Part shown: piece after piece, positions 13,040 to 23,064 of the stretch
Layout of the letters: each line of letters begins with the position of its first letter
Numbering within the stretch: the first letter of the stretch is position 1
Source of the DNA: Hanleya hanleyi
Taxonomy: Eukaryota; Mollusca; Polyplacophora; Lepidopleurida; Hanleyidae
Assembly: GCA_036873755.1 (NCBI GenBank)
Contig: JAVTVY010020441.1
Location: 1-64,000 of the forward strand
Length of the DNA: 64,000 nt
Direction of reading: 5' to 3'
Position numbers and translations under genes: made by a program
The notes under the pieces: generated by a model
Seen by the model: only the letters and a program-made list of their open reading frames with translations
Told to the model about the DNA's origin: nothing
The model's database searches: none

Positions 13040-14880
13040 GGAAAAAGTCACTGCACGCATGCCCAAGTAGTGCTGGGGTGGACGTTTTGGGGTCGAGGTG
13101 GGCCACTATTGGTCCGATTGAGTCGAGTGAGCGATCACTGTGAAGCATACGTGAGGGAGTATGCGTTGGCATGGGTGTGACGTTAAACTGACGTACTTTA
13201 CGCATGCGCAGTAGACAAAGGGTATGGAAATAAACGTTTTGGGGTTAGGTGGGCCGCTATTGGTCCGATTGGGTCGAGTGAGGTATCCATGTAATTACAA
13301 GCATCTAGTCCGTCATTCATAATCCAGCCGTCGTCCATTAGAGAATATCCGCGTCCATAATCCAAAGACCTATTCCATTTTCCACATAACAGTATTAGCA
13401 CCAAATTCAAAAAGACAATCATAGTATACATAAACATAGGCTTGTTTCCTGCAAGAGAGAAGCCGTCAACAGTTTTCAATGATGCCGGCAAGACATCATG
13501 ATGTTCCAAAAATATCAAATCCGTATCGCTGATCAGTATTCTTAATCCATAATATTCGTTATAGAGTCATCATCTAAAAAATGATGTATTTCAGTCACGC
13601 TATGATTGTGACTGTTCATATGAGTACCATGAGGATCTTGAAGTACATGGGTTCATACGGCCCCTAGCCCCGGGTTAAGCGGAATTGGACACAAGTTACG
13701 AAACGTAGCGCCATAGATCTTGCACGCTACGTTCGTATTTTGCTATCAGCATGGGATATGTATCGCCAAATTTGAGAAACTTTGAATGTAGGCGCTTGGT
13801 GGAATAGCCCTGTTTTTTAAGTTTCTGCACCAATGTTTTGTGACGTGAAGAAGAAGCAGACGACGGGATGCGTGTAAAGTGGAACTGAGGTGCTTCTGCG
13901 CATGCGCAGTAAACTAAGTGTATGGAAATGGACGTTTTGGGGTCTAGGCGGGCCACTGTTGGTCCGATTAGGTCGAGTGAGGTATTAATGTGAAGCCTAT
14001 GTGAGGGAGCATCCCACAGGTTGAGCATGACGTGGAACTGACGTCATCCTGCGCATGCGCAGTAGACAACGTGTATGGAAATAGACGTTTTGGGGTCGAG
14101 GTGGACAACTATTGGTCCGATGGGGTCGTGGGAGGTATCCATGTGAAGCATACGAGGAGGAGCATCCACCGGCATGGGTGTGACGTGGAACTGACGTGGT
14201 TCTGCGCATGCTCAGTAGACAAAGGGTATGGTATGGTATGGAAATAGACGTTTTGGGGTCTAGGTGGGCCACTATTGGTCCGATGGAGTCGAATGAGGTA
14301 TCAGTGTAAATCAGTCGTGAAGAGGCAGCCGCCTGGACTAATGTGTCTTCCGTGTTCAACATTCCGCACATGCGCAAACAGGGAATTGTGGGAAAAGGGC
14401 ATTGGAAGGAACGTTTTGGGATCGAGATGGGTCCCTATTGGTCTGATGGGGTCGAGTGAGGTATCGTTGTGAAGCAGTCGTGAGGGAGCATCCGACAGGG
14501 TGGATGTGGGGTAGGAATATCGTTATTTTGGGCTTGACGACGAAGCCGAAGAAGAGTGAGAGTGGGGTCGAGTGAGGTATCGTTGTGAAGCAGTCGTGAG
14601 GGAGCATCCGACAGGGTGGATGTGGGGTAGGAATATCGTTGTTTTGGGCTTGCGCAGGCAGGGAATTGTGGGAAAAGGGTATGGAAATATACATTGTTGG
14701 GCCGACTTGGGCCGATGCTGGTCCGATGGTGTCGTATGAGGTCTTATTTTGAAGCTCTCGCGGAGGAGCATCCGACTGCGCTAATGGTTCCTCCGTGTTC
14801 AAGAGAGGAGCATCTGATTGCGCTAATGGTTCCTCCGTGTTCAAGAGTCTGCGCATGCGCAGTCTGGCCGTAGGATAGAA
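13040..14880 (+). promoter_or_regulatory. Array of ~155-bp units with NRF-1 and CRE-type sites (left arm)
   Basis: Units repeat 'tgcgcatgcgcag', then 'tatggaaatagacgttttgg', 'gg.ccactattggtccgat', 'tcgagtgaggtat', 'gtgaagcat', and end 'gtggaactgacgt'. The 12-bp core TGCGCATGCGCA is the palindromic NRF-1 consensus and TGACGTCA is a perfect CRE at 14038-14046; other units have one-base variants. Cores lie near 13203, 13902, 14051, 14204, 14367 and 14850. Whether they act as enhancers is inference. Confidence 0.7.
13300..13845 (-). pseudogene. Penelope-like RT 3' fragment inserted in the Polinton A TIR
   Basis: The minus strand matches 49410-49958 closely. It carries the last ~45 codons of the RT ('KQGYSTKRLHSKFLKFGDTY', 13700-13830), its stop, and ~400 bp of conserved 3' region ('EHHDVLPASLKTVD' reading). 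It interrupts a TIR unit that is continuous in the right arm between 'ggtatccatgt' and 'gaag', so it is a later insertion of a 5'-truncated retroelement. Confidence 0.8.
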
Positions 14881-15277
14881 ATATACACATGGGAGTGTGT
14901 TTGGGGTACTAAACCACTATTGGTCCATGCTTGTGGTTTGGTGGTGTGGGGTCTGCGCAAGTGTGTGACGTTACTTCCGGTTTCACTAAAACTACCTCCG
15001 AACACAGTAGAGTTCCAATTTCCACCAGTGGGGCTTTTCCCCCGGGGCCGGGCCGTACGCCTGCGCGGGTTTTATCCGGAAACGCGCGGGTTTTCCCCGG
15101 CCGCATGCATGCGCGAGATAACCGGATCCGGAAACGAAAGTGATACATTATGAGATTGAGTGCCCTCAGATGTCAAACGTCTATGGGCGGGAATTTGCCC
15201 TTATGAGGAATCGGTTGTTAGCGATATGTATCGCACGTCATTCTCCGTGAATCGATTTTGTCTACGTGCTGCTCGTG

Positions 15278-15303
15278 TGACGTCACAGAGGTCTTATGCA
15301 AAT
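15278..15303 (+). promoter_or_regulatory. CRE (15278-15285) plus octamer (15296-15303)
   Basis: TGACGTCA followed 10 bp later by ATGCAAAT. The same pair occurs at the outer end of the TIR (12191-12210). It lies 215 bp upstream of the ATPase start codon. Confidence 0.55.
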
Positions 15304-15317
15304 TCCCAAGGTCAATG

Positions 15318-15452
15318 CGAGGAGGAGGAGGAGGAGGAGGAGGAGGAGGAAGAAGAAGAGGAAGAGGAAGAAGTAGAAGAAGAAGAAGAAGAAGAAGGAG
15401 AAGCAAGAAGAAGAAGAATCAGAAGAACGAGGAGGAGGAGGAATGAAGTTGA
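15318..15452 (+). repeat. (GAG)n/(GAA)n purine microsatellite
   Basis: About 135 bp of GGA/GAA triplets on the plus strand. All six frames read as low-complexity peptides; not coding. Confidence 0.95.
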
Positions 15453-15463
15453 GTGAGTTGTCA

Positions 15464-15469
15464 TATAAG
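15464..15469 (+). promoter_or_regulatory. TATA-like box for the ATPase gene
   Basis: TATAAG 48 bp upstream of the ATG at 15517. The spacing is close to that of the TATAAAA box upstream of the C2H2 gene (19582 to ATG 19636). Confidence 0.4.
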
Positions 15470-15516
15470 GTCGATTGTATACCATTAGCTTCAGCTTCAC
15501 GCTCTCATCGGGTACC

Positions 15517-18500
15517 ATGTCGAGTACACTAGAAAAACTGCGATCCACCATGGAGCCAAAAAAATGATGGAAGCTAGCCATCACCAAGCCATGCAACTTT
15601 TTCGAGACCGTATTGATCCACATATTGGGGCGGCTCATTCTGATGTCGTTTGTCCACGTTTTTGTCATATATGGCTCACCAACTTTTGTTAGCAGCTCAA
15701 TAATGGCTAACTTTCAGGTTACTTTGCTTCCTTGATCCATACAAGTGGATCATTAATCCACAATGAGCCAACATGACAAGGAGCATTTTTAATTCACAAG
15801 TGATGCCCCAATGGATCACAGAGATGCATACTAATCTCCCCTGGTTGGAAATTGGATCACCAGTGGCTGACTTCGAATATACATAGAAGAATTTTGCAAA
15901 GAGTAACATTATATCTTTATTTCTGGATCATCGATCCAAAAATCTTTATTACTGGATCATCGATCCAATAATGATGAATCAATGATCCAACAATGACAGA
16001 ACACTGCATGCTGACCCACAGTAGCCAGTGAGTGTCCCAGATTTGTCTCATCACTGGATCAAAAGATCAGTGAAGTTTGACGATAGAATCAAGTGTTCTG
16101 TGCGCCTTTATGTGGATGCACACATCCGTTTCTCATGAAGGTGCATGCATGTCCATTGTCTAATGCTCTTGAGAATTTAATCAGAATATAAACTATCAGT
16201 GATTATCATTTCAGTTTAAAAAATGTTCAACACTTCAGAAAATATTTTCTTAAGATACTGCTTTTAAGGGTATTTTGAATGTTTATTTTATTTAGATAGA
16301 AAGTCAAAATTCCTCCAGTAATGCTAATCAGTTATTACATGGATCAATGAACCATTGAGCGAGGACATAAAGTGGTCTGGCTTTATCATCATAATGTATT
16401 CCCCCAGTCTATGTTTATTGGTGCTGTGTTTCATGGAAGGGAAAGGGGAGTGGGTGGAATTTTTGTTTAAATCCCACTATGGAGGGAGATATACACAGAA
16501 TTTCTTGGTACCATACATTTACCGGCATCCAGGTATCATTATGATTGTTTGTAATTATTAGGCTATGAGAAAACACAATAGTAATACAATATTGGCTGTC
16601 ATGGCTGCAGCATTGCAGGAGACATTCACTTTCAGCGTTCAATGCAGAGCACACTGTTTTACTTCCCAAACCGAAGATATCCTTAAACACAGACAAATTT
16701 CACGATCAGTTTTCAAATTTCAAGTAAATTGATTGAAAACAGAACTGTTAATATTATGTATCTTATGGGAAAACATAATGCTGATTATATTATCACGTCG
16801 AATTATAACATACCTACATGAAATGAAGTAGCTTTACTGTTCAAACTGAATTGTACATGTGGCTTATTGTTATCAGTATATTATTATTCTTATTTGTGGG
16901 AAATATATATTTATAAATATTTTTACTGGATGCATTGCAATTTCAGTCGAATACCAATGCATTATGACATAAGATTAAATTTCCTGTGGTTCACGAACGT
17001 GTATATGGACAGTTAGACTGGATGAGTCTTTCATATGTACTATTTAATAATAATAAAATGATCTTTAATAAATATATATGTTTGATAAATAAATAAATAG
17101 AATGAAAAAAAAAATGGAAAAAAAAGAAAAATTATTATTGTTTCAAGCATTTCTTAATAGGCAGAGTTACTTCCTCTTGTTTCCCGTTTAAAATACATTA
17201 TGAAACAGAGGCTGGATCCAGTCTAATCGACAGTAAGTTAATTATATTCTCAGACATATACAGTTTCATGAAAATTCAATATTTTGTTATGTCCTTATTA
17301 AACAATTTATTTAGTTGCTGAAACTAAATTCGCAGTTTGCTTCATGGAGTCGCTGACTGGTGACTGTTCAGTTTATTTGCCTCACTGAATCGCTGGTTGA
17401 ACTGATGCAAATAACCGGCCAGCTGTTGACTCGTAGTGACAAACTGCAAAGATATATCTTAACAATTTTGGCTAATTGAGTCAAAGACAGTTCCATTCGG
17501 ACAGCAGTGCAAATATGACTCTTCTGGTTGGAATGCAGCGGGTGGACTTACCTAAAAACTGACTTAATAAGTTAATCATATAATAATAATTTTGGATCAT
17601 TTAGCCATTACCTGGGTGAGATTGTAATAAGACAAAATTCTAGAGGAGAGGGTCAAATGGCTCAATAATGGCTACTTCAATGATCTCACAATTTGAAGGA
17701 CTCACTGGTGGATGATTAATGGTTGAATCAGTCTTTCAGTGGATCATTCATGGATTGCAGTTTTTCTAATGTACATGTACGTTCTGTCAGAGAACCTTCT
17801 ATCGTCGCGACAATATGCTCAGACACATTCAATGCAAACACAACCAAGAGACACCACCGAGGCCCGCTATAGGTCCAACAAGTAGAGTAGGTCATCCCTA
17901 TACGATGACGGTGAGCAGCCCTACGGGATGTGGAAAAACGTCCTGGGTAATGAAGTTCTTAGAGGAAGGTGTGTCAACCCCAGCTCCGACACGCGTTGTA
18001 TGGTGTTATAGCCAGTGGCAGCCCGCCTACGAAACTACAAGATAACAGAATGTGAGTTTCGTCCCAGTAAATCCTCACGACATAGACGAACCGTATTACT
18101 TCGATTCCGAGCAGACCAACGTGGTAGTGCTCGATGACCTGATGAGTGCGGCAAAGGACAATTCAAAAATCGCCGACCTATTCACCAAAGGGTCCCATCA
18201 TCGGAATCTGTCTGTCATCTATTTGACCCAGAATCTCTTTCCTCAAGGGAAAGCGTCCAGGGATATTGCCTTGAACTGCCAATACTTTGTGTTGATCTCC
18301 AATCCCATCGACAGAGCACAAATCCGTGTGTTTGGTAGTCGAATTTATCCTCAGAACATCGACCAGTTCATGCAGGCGTTTCAAGGAGCGACAAGTCGTC
18401 CGTATGGCTACCTGTTCGTAGAATTAAAAGCCCATACCCCCCGAAGATCGCCGGCTGACGACCCACCTTTTATCCGGCGAGGCATCACTACAACGTCATA

Positions 18501-18532
18501 TACCCCTACTACATCATCCACCGAGTCCACAT
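15517..18532 (+). pseudogene. Zinc finger-ATPase (FtsK/HerA-type packaging ATPase) of Polinton A, interrupted
   Basis: The first codons are at 15517-15526. A 2.2-kb transposon follows, and the gene resumes at 17774. A complete C2H2 finger (C-x2-C-x12-H-x4-H, 17776-17841) precedes the ATPase. The ATPase has Walker A 'PTGCGKT' (about 17922-17942), 'VVWCYSQWQP', Walker B 'NVVVLDDLM' (about 18118-18144), 'LFTKGSHHRNLSVIYLTQNLF' split over 18178-18240, and 'RPYGYLFVELK' near 18400. These are the motifs of the DNA-packaging ATPases shared by Polintons and related DNA viruses, which pump genomes into capsids. Breaks: the transposon, an in-frame TAA at 18043-18045, and a frameshift at a six-C run (18437-18442) that puts the C-terminal 'PEDRRLTTHLLSGE' segment in another frame. 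Confidence 0.85.
15527..17771. mobile_element. CACTA-like non-autonomous DNA transposon, 2.25 kb
   Basis: Ends are 'cactagaaaaactgc' on the left and 'gcagtttttctaatg' on the right, with TA on both sides (15525-15526, 17772-17773). The subterminal 400 bp on the left and 180 bp on the right are full of 'tggatca'/'tgatcca' motifs, several as palindromes such as 'tggatcatcgatcca'. No transposase is seen. Subterminal repeats and CACTA ends suggest the EnSpm/CACTA group, but a TA duplication also fits mariner-like MITEs. It sits inside the start of the ATPase gene; removing it would leave that frame open. Confidence 0.8.
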
Positions 18533-18995
18533 ATGGCAGAGCAGCAACCCGCGCCCATACAGCGGGTCCCCTTCATACCATCAGTCTCGGAATATCACCC
18601 AACCGTGAAGGACCAACCCAAAGCCGTACAAGGGAATGAACCTAATGTGAACTCGAGGCTATGGAAGGATTTGTTCAAAGAAAGTATGGACGCCGAAATG
18701 GGCAAGATGTTGGAGGCCACAGGGAACAAGTTTTACCGCAACGGGTATTCGAAAGAGGAAGTTAGCCCATAACAGATTGGCACCCAGAATACGACGGGTT
18801 TTACGTGAGCAGTATGCTGACCTCCTGACCCACATAAGATTGCTGGACAAGGACCCAGTCCATATGGAAATCGAAAGAACAGCGTCGATGTTGAAAACAT
18901 CAGGCATGAACTGGAAAACGGCGTATGTCAGAGCAATAGCACAAAAGAAACATTTGTTCGAACGCATCATTAAGATCAAAAGAGTCCCAATATAA
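18533..18995 (+). pseudogene. Small Polinton A protein with D-P-x-H domain (frameshifted)
   Basis: Starts MAEQQPAP at 18533, Pro-rich for 40 residues, then 'WKDLFKESMDAEMGKMLEA'. After a frameshift near 18755-18770 the next frame gives 'LREQYADLLTHIRLLDKDPVHMEIE' (given here by its key D-P-V-H) and 'AIAQKKHLFERII'. The same arrangement (an aromatic-rich helix, D-P-x-H, then K/R-x-x-L-F) recurs in the C2H2 gene at 19636-20224. Function unknown; it follows the ATPase directly and may share its transcript. I do not recognise it as capsid or protease. Confidence 0.6.
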
Positions 18996-19019
18996 ATAGA
19001 CCACACGGCACCATCTTCC

Positions 19020-19350
19020 ATGAGCACTGCAGAGTCCAACTTGTTTGAACGCGACAAAGAGGATATTCTAACCGAAGCGTTACGTCAAGCCAATGTCGAT
19101 GCTATTATTGATACGGCGCAAGGTGGGATCAACGACCAACGCATGCGTTCTCATCTTATCACGCTCATAGATGACATCCAATGGGTGACACGGGTATGTC
19201 TTCTGCTGCATAAAAAAACAGATAATATCCAATGAGGATACCAACACAACTACCCGTGCCCAGAATCTGCTGACCCTGCATGAGGCATTTCAAACCTTTA
19301 TAGAGACCCAGCTGGAGACGGGAAATTATCCTCTTCAACCTCCAACATAA
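19020..19350 (+). pseudogene. Small helical protein of Polinton A, frameshift at A7
   Basis: MSTAESNLFERDKEDILTEA start at 19020, 26 bp after the previous stop. It is charged and probably all-helical ('ALRQANVDAIIDTAQ', 'LITLIDDIQW'). The frame changes at seven A's (19212-19218), after which 'SNEDTNTTTRAQNLLTLHEA' and 'TFIETQLETG' follow to a stop near 19350. About 110 residues in total. Unrecognised; its position in the plus-strand gene row makes it an element gene. Confidence 0.55.
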
Positions 19351-19399
19351 TGATGTCCGTCCAGTGATGATGGACAATGCATAACGCGTTGAGATAGGT

Positions 19400-19588
19400 A
19401 TGGAAATGGGCGTTGAAACGGGCGGTAAGGCGTTAAGACGGGCGTTAAGGCGTAACGACGGGCGTTGACGGGCGTCAGTGTATTTCGATGTATTGGTGTC
19501 AATTCCAAGAAAATCAGAGCTTCTGAGCTAATTCACCAGGGCGTTGAAGCGTTAAGCTAAGCGTTGACGGGCGTTAATGTCTATAAAA
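19400..19588 (+). promoter_or_regulatory. Promoter: 'ggcgttaa/gggcgttgacg' repeats and TATA box
   Basis: 'gggcgttgacgggcg' and 'ggcgttaagacgggcg' recur at least six times in 19400-19575, directly upstream of TATAAAA (19582-19588). The C2H2 start codon follows at 19636, and 'cagtcgacgttca' at about 19615 is a likely start-site region. Related 'cccgtcaacgcc' blocks occur in element B at 35640-35960. Confidence 0.65.
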
Positions 19589-19635
19589 GCAAGTGTATTT
19601 CCAAAAACACGCACAGTCGACGTTCAACCGTCAAC

Positions 19636-20224
19636 ATGGCTTATACTTGCTCTGAGTGCGAACGCACGTTCACCAGACATTACGATATGATGCGACACCA
19701 GGAGACTTTCCATCCATACTCCGAGGCACAAAAAGCCGATACTTATGAGAGTCCACCGACAGATACAGAAACAGACACTGCTGCGAGTGTATCGAATGAT
19801 ACCGAATCCGAAATTGTTGAGAGTCTATCTACTGATACGGAGAGCTTGACCTCAGATAGTCAGCCTACATCTCAGGAAAGTGAGGCAGAACGTACCTTCT
19901 GGGATCGTATTGTGACAGCAGCTATCAATACTCACGCTACAGCGATCGAGGACGCCGGAGAGGATAACTTACAACAGGCGTACGCCTAAAATGCGCCCCT
20001 GCATCAGGAAAACAGCCATGGCGATCTATGAACAGTATACCTTACTACCGCTTGAAATGAAAGGCGACCCCACGCACAGGTCCATCATGAAGACCAAGCC
20101 ACACTTGGAAGAGGATATGGGGCTACCACCCACCGAGGGCCTGGAAAATGCGATCGGAATGCGCAAACAACTGTTTCAGGACATGCTGCCCGAAGAATAT
20201 CGAGGCCTGCCGGACGACGATTAG
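19636..20224 (+). pseudogene. C2H2 zinc finger-acidic protein with D-P-x-H domain (one frameshift)
   Basis: Starts 'MAYTCSECERTFTRHYD': one canonical finger (C-x2-C-x12-H-x4-H, residues 5-24). An acidic Thr/Ser/Glu-rich tail of about 70 residues follows, then 'FWDRIVTAAINTHATAIEDA'. A stop at 19987-19989 lies in an A-rich spot, and the frame one base later opens at 19991 with 'MRPCIRKTAMAIYEQY', 'KGDPTHRSIM', 'GLENAIGMRKQLF' and an acidic end. I read this as one gene with a one-base shift. The second part parallels the 18533-18995 gene. DNA binding is likely from the finger; the role is unknown. Confidence 0.65.
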
Positions 20225-20416
20225 GTTACTCCGACCAAAGATGGAACTTTCTGAAATAGCGACAGACAAGAGCAGCCGAGAATACATCTAACGGGCAAGA
20301 AGGAATATGCCTGATACAGCGCCAAATGGCGGCCTCTGATTGGACAAGAGTTTTCTTGAATTGTAAACATACCCAACGCGGCTCCCCCAGCGTGTGTATG
20401 TTATGATGAAGGGTAG

Positions 20417-20422
20417 AATAAA
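20417..20422 (+). terminator. Polyadenylation signal AATAAA
   Basis: About 190 bp after the last plus-strand gene of element A, followed by a T/GT-rich stretch (20437-20460). Confidence 0.6.
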
Positions 20423-20589
20423 ATGATTGAGCTCTCATCCTTCTTGTTGTTGTTTTTCTCTCATCTGTCTATATCATGGCGATATATATATTATCAGGAT
20501 ACTGTATTGTTCCCGCAAGAGTTTGGGTATGGAACATGTACATTGGCAGAGTATATGTGCATGGACAAATTACATGTACAGGCACATAG

Positions 20590-20675
20590 TACAGGGTGAG
20601 TGAGTGAATAGAATTTAATGTCGCTTTCAACAACATTTTTAATATATCTAAAATATGACACGTAGAACCAATATA
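20590..20675 (-). repeat. SINE-like 3' tail
   Basis: The minus strand reads 'gttgttgaaagcgacattaa', 'attctattcactcactcac'. The same tail occurs on the plus strand near 48180-48220. Confidence 0.6.
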
Positions 20676-20694
20676 ATATTTTGATGCAATATCA

Positions 20695-22955
20695 CCTGCG
20701 TACGGCCGGATAACCCGCGCGCTGTGTGCGGCCGAGGAAACCCCAGGCGCGGGCGGGCCCCGGGGGAAAAGCCCCACTGGGGGAAATTGGAACTCTTCTG
20801 TGCTCGGAGGTAGTTTTAGTGAAACCGGAAGTGACGTCACACACTTGCGCAGAACCCACACCACCAAACCACAAACACGGACCCATAGTGGTTTAGTACC
20901 CCAAACACACTTCCATTTCTATACTACGACCAGGCTGCGCATGCGCAGACTCTTGAACACGGAAGAACCATTAGCGCAGTCGGATGCTCCTCCACGATAG
21001 TTTCAAAATAAGACCTCATACGACACCATTGGACAAATATCGGCCCATGTCGGTCCCACAATGTCTATTTCCATACCCTTTTCCCACAATTCTCTGCCTG
21101 CGCATGCGCACAATAACGATATTCCTACCCCACATCCACCCAGTCGGATGCTCCCTCACGACTGCTTCACAACGATATCTCACTCGACCCCATCAGACCA
21201 GTAGGGACCCATCTCGATCCCAAAACGTTCCTTCCAATGCCCTTTTCCCACAATTCCCTGTTTGCGCATGCGCGGAATGTTGAACACGGATGACACACTA
21301 GTCCAGGCGACTGCTCCTTCATGACTGCTTTACATCGATACCTCACTCGACTCCATCGGACCAAAAGTGGCCCACTTAGACCCCAAAACGTCTATTTCCA
21401 TACACTTTGTCTACTGCGCATGCGCAGAATGACGCCGGTTCCACGTCGCACCCATGCCGTCGGATGCTCCCTCACGTATGCTTCACAAGGATGCTTCCCA
21501 CGGCCCCATCGGACCAATAGTGGTCCACCTCGATCCCAAAACGTCTATTTCCATACACTTTGTCTACTGCGCATGTGCAAAATGACGTCAGTTCCACCTA
21601 ACCCTCATCCAGTCGGATGCTCCCTCACGTAGGCTTCACAGTGATACCTCACTCGCCCTAATCGGACCAATAGTGGCCCGCCTAGACCCCAAAACGTCTA
21701 TTTCCATACACTTCGTCTACTGCGCATGCACAGAAGGACTTCAGTTCCACTTTATATGCACCCCGCCAAAAGGACCTCAGTTCCACTTTACACGCATCCC
21801 ATCGGCTCCTCCTTCATCTATGCTTCACATGGATACCTCACTCGACCCAATCAGACCAATAATGGCCCACCTGGCCCCCAAAACGTTTATTTCCATACCC
21901 TTTGTCTACTGCGCATGCGCAGAGTGACGTCAGTTTAACGTCACACCATGCCATTGGACGCTCCCTCACGCATGCTTCACATTGATACCTCACTCGACTC
22001 CATCGGACCAATAGTGGGCCCACCTCGACCCCAAAACGTCCACCCCAGCACTATTTGCGCATGCGTTCAGTGACTTTTTAAAAAAAATTCAACCAATCGC
22101 TTCGGGATCCTTCCCTTTATGTTTTGCTTGGTGAGACGAAGAAAACAAGACCCCACAACCCACAGTAAAATCCACACAAAAAATGACCACCCCTTTACCC
22201 CATACAGGCATTTCTCGTATAGACGCAAATGTGCGAATCAGGGGAGATCACCGGGAATTTAGCCTACAGAGGGTTGGCCCTGCCAGAGTTGTCTTCCGTG
22301 CTGGAGGACGAACGTTGTGCGGCCGCCATCTTGAAATTTGCCATGTTTGTTTCTGGACAATAAACGCTCGACCCTGGGGTCGCACGAATGCTAGACGCGT
22401 CATAATAACATGGTACAACCCCTACAGTTTATCTTTATCACTATAAGTCTTACTCCCCAGAGATTCAGGTATTTTTTTTCCGTGCCAATACTGTTTTGGG
22501 GAAACATGTATGGAGACACTGAGGGTTGCCCACTGGCCATTTAATATGGGCAAATATATGGCGATATTGTCGGTGACCCTGTGGATACCATTGATGCTTG
22601 GAAAGTGCAGATAAAGGCTATTTATCCTCCCGGAGAGAGCCGGGCATTGTCGGAGAGTGCCGGACATTGCCGGAGATGACCGGGCATTGCCGGAGATTGC
22701 CGGAGAATGTCACCCAGCGCTCCACGTATTTGGTACGCTTTCTCCCCGCGGAGGTGGGCCGCAGCACCGCCAGCCCGCATCACCGCGGAAGAATACATGT
22801 CACGTGACCGAAAGTGGCGGAACTACTTTTGACCGTTGACCTCTGTGACGTCACCATGGCGACCTGCTTGAATTTGATTGGCTGACGCGAGAAGATCCGC
22901 GATGACGTGATCTCATTTGCATAAATGGGATCCCAGATCAACTTTATATACTACT
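20695..22955 (-). repeat. Polinton A right TIR
   Basis: Reverse complement of the left TIR, visibly diverged by substitutions and small indels. It holds the matching GC-rich inner block (20700-20780), eight ~155-bp units (20925-22080), the 'gccggagat' mini-array (22630-22710) and the octamer near the end (22914-22921). It lacks the RT fragment found in the left arm. Confidence 0.88.
20925..22080 (-). promoter_or_regulatory. Array of ~155-bp units with NRF-1 and CRE-type sites (right arm)
   Basis: Mirror of the left array. Core 'gcgcatgcgca' or near variants lie near 20938, 21100, 21263, 21416, 21569, 21722, 21911 and 22061, a 150-190 bp spacing. Perfect TGACGTCA sites follow the cores near 21583 and 21925. 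Confidence 0.7.
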
Positions 22956-23064
22956 AATATTCTTAAATACAGCTAACCTTGCATTCTGCGATGTACATCT
23001 ACAACTGTTAATGAAATACTTTAGCCTCCAAAATGAGATAAAATAACATTAGTTATGCATTAAA

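Larger units (their letters stand above)
12158..15110 (+). repeat. Polinton A left TIR
   Basis: Inverted copy of 20695-22955. The outer part (12158-12800) holds an octamer ATGCAAAT (12191-12198), a CRE TGACGTCA (12203-12210), a 'ccggcaatgtccgg' mini-array near 12410-12485 and a conserved block at 12500-12990. The inner part (13040-14880) is the array of ~155-bp units. The innermost part (14900-15110) is GC-rich and ends in 'cccggggccgggccgt'. It is about 0.7 kb longer than the right TIR, mainly because of the RT insertion at 13300-13845. Confidence 0.88.
12158..22955. mobile_element. Polinton/Maverick-type element A (10.8 kb, shortened)
   Basis: The element begins 'agtagtatataaagttgat' and ends with its reverse complement. 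It is flanked on both sides by AATATT (12152-12157 and 22956-22961). A 5'-AG...CT-3' element with a 6-bp duplication and long TIRs is the Polinton pattern. Inside are a packaging-type ATPase gene and several small plus-strand genes; DNA polymerase, integrase, protease and capsid genes are not seen. Polintons are usually 15-20 kb, so this is a deleted or non-autonomous derivative. It has itself been invaded by a CACTA-like element (15527-17771), a Penelope-like RT fragment (13300-13845) and a SINE-like tail (20590-20675). AATATT is palindromic, so it could also be read as the outermost TIR bases. Confidence 0.88.

Noticed and set aside
13997..14856. Tandem ORFs with 'TSLDPIGP..AHL.PKT' peptide repeats
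   Set aside because: They are the ~155-bp TIR units read as protein. The same peptide appears wherever the units occur (21.3-21.9, 39.7-40.3 kb).
15218..15456. Poly-Glu / poly-Leu proteins
   Set aside because: Purine microsatellite artefact on both strands.
17815..18639. Bacterial FtsK or contamination
   Set aside because: The ATPase has Polinton-type motifs, lies between Polinton TIRs and carries a eukaryotic C2H2 finger. The flanks are animal repeats.
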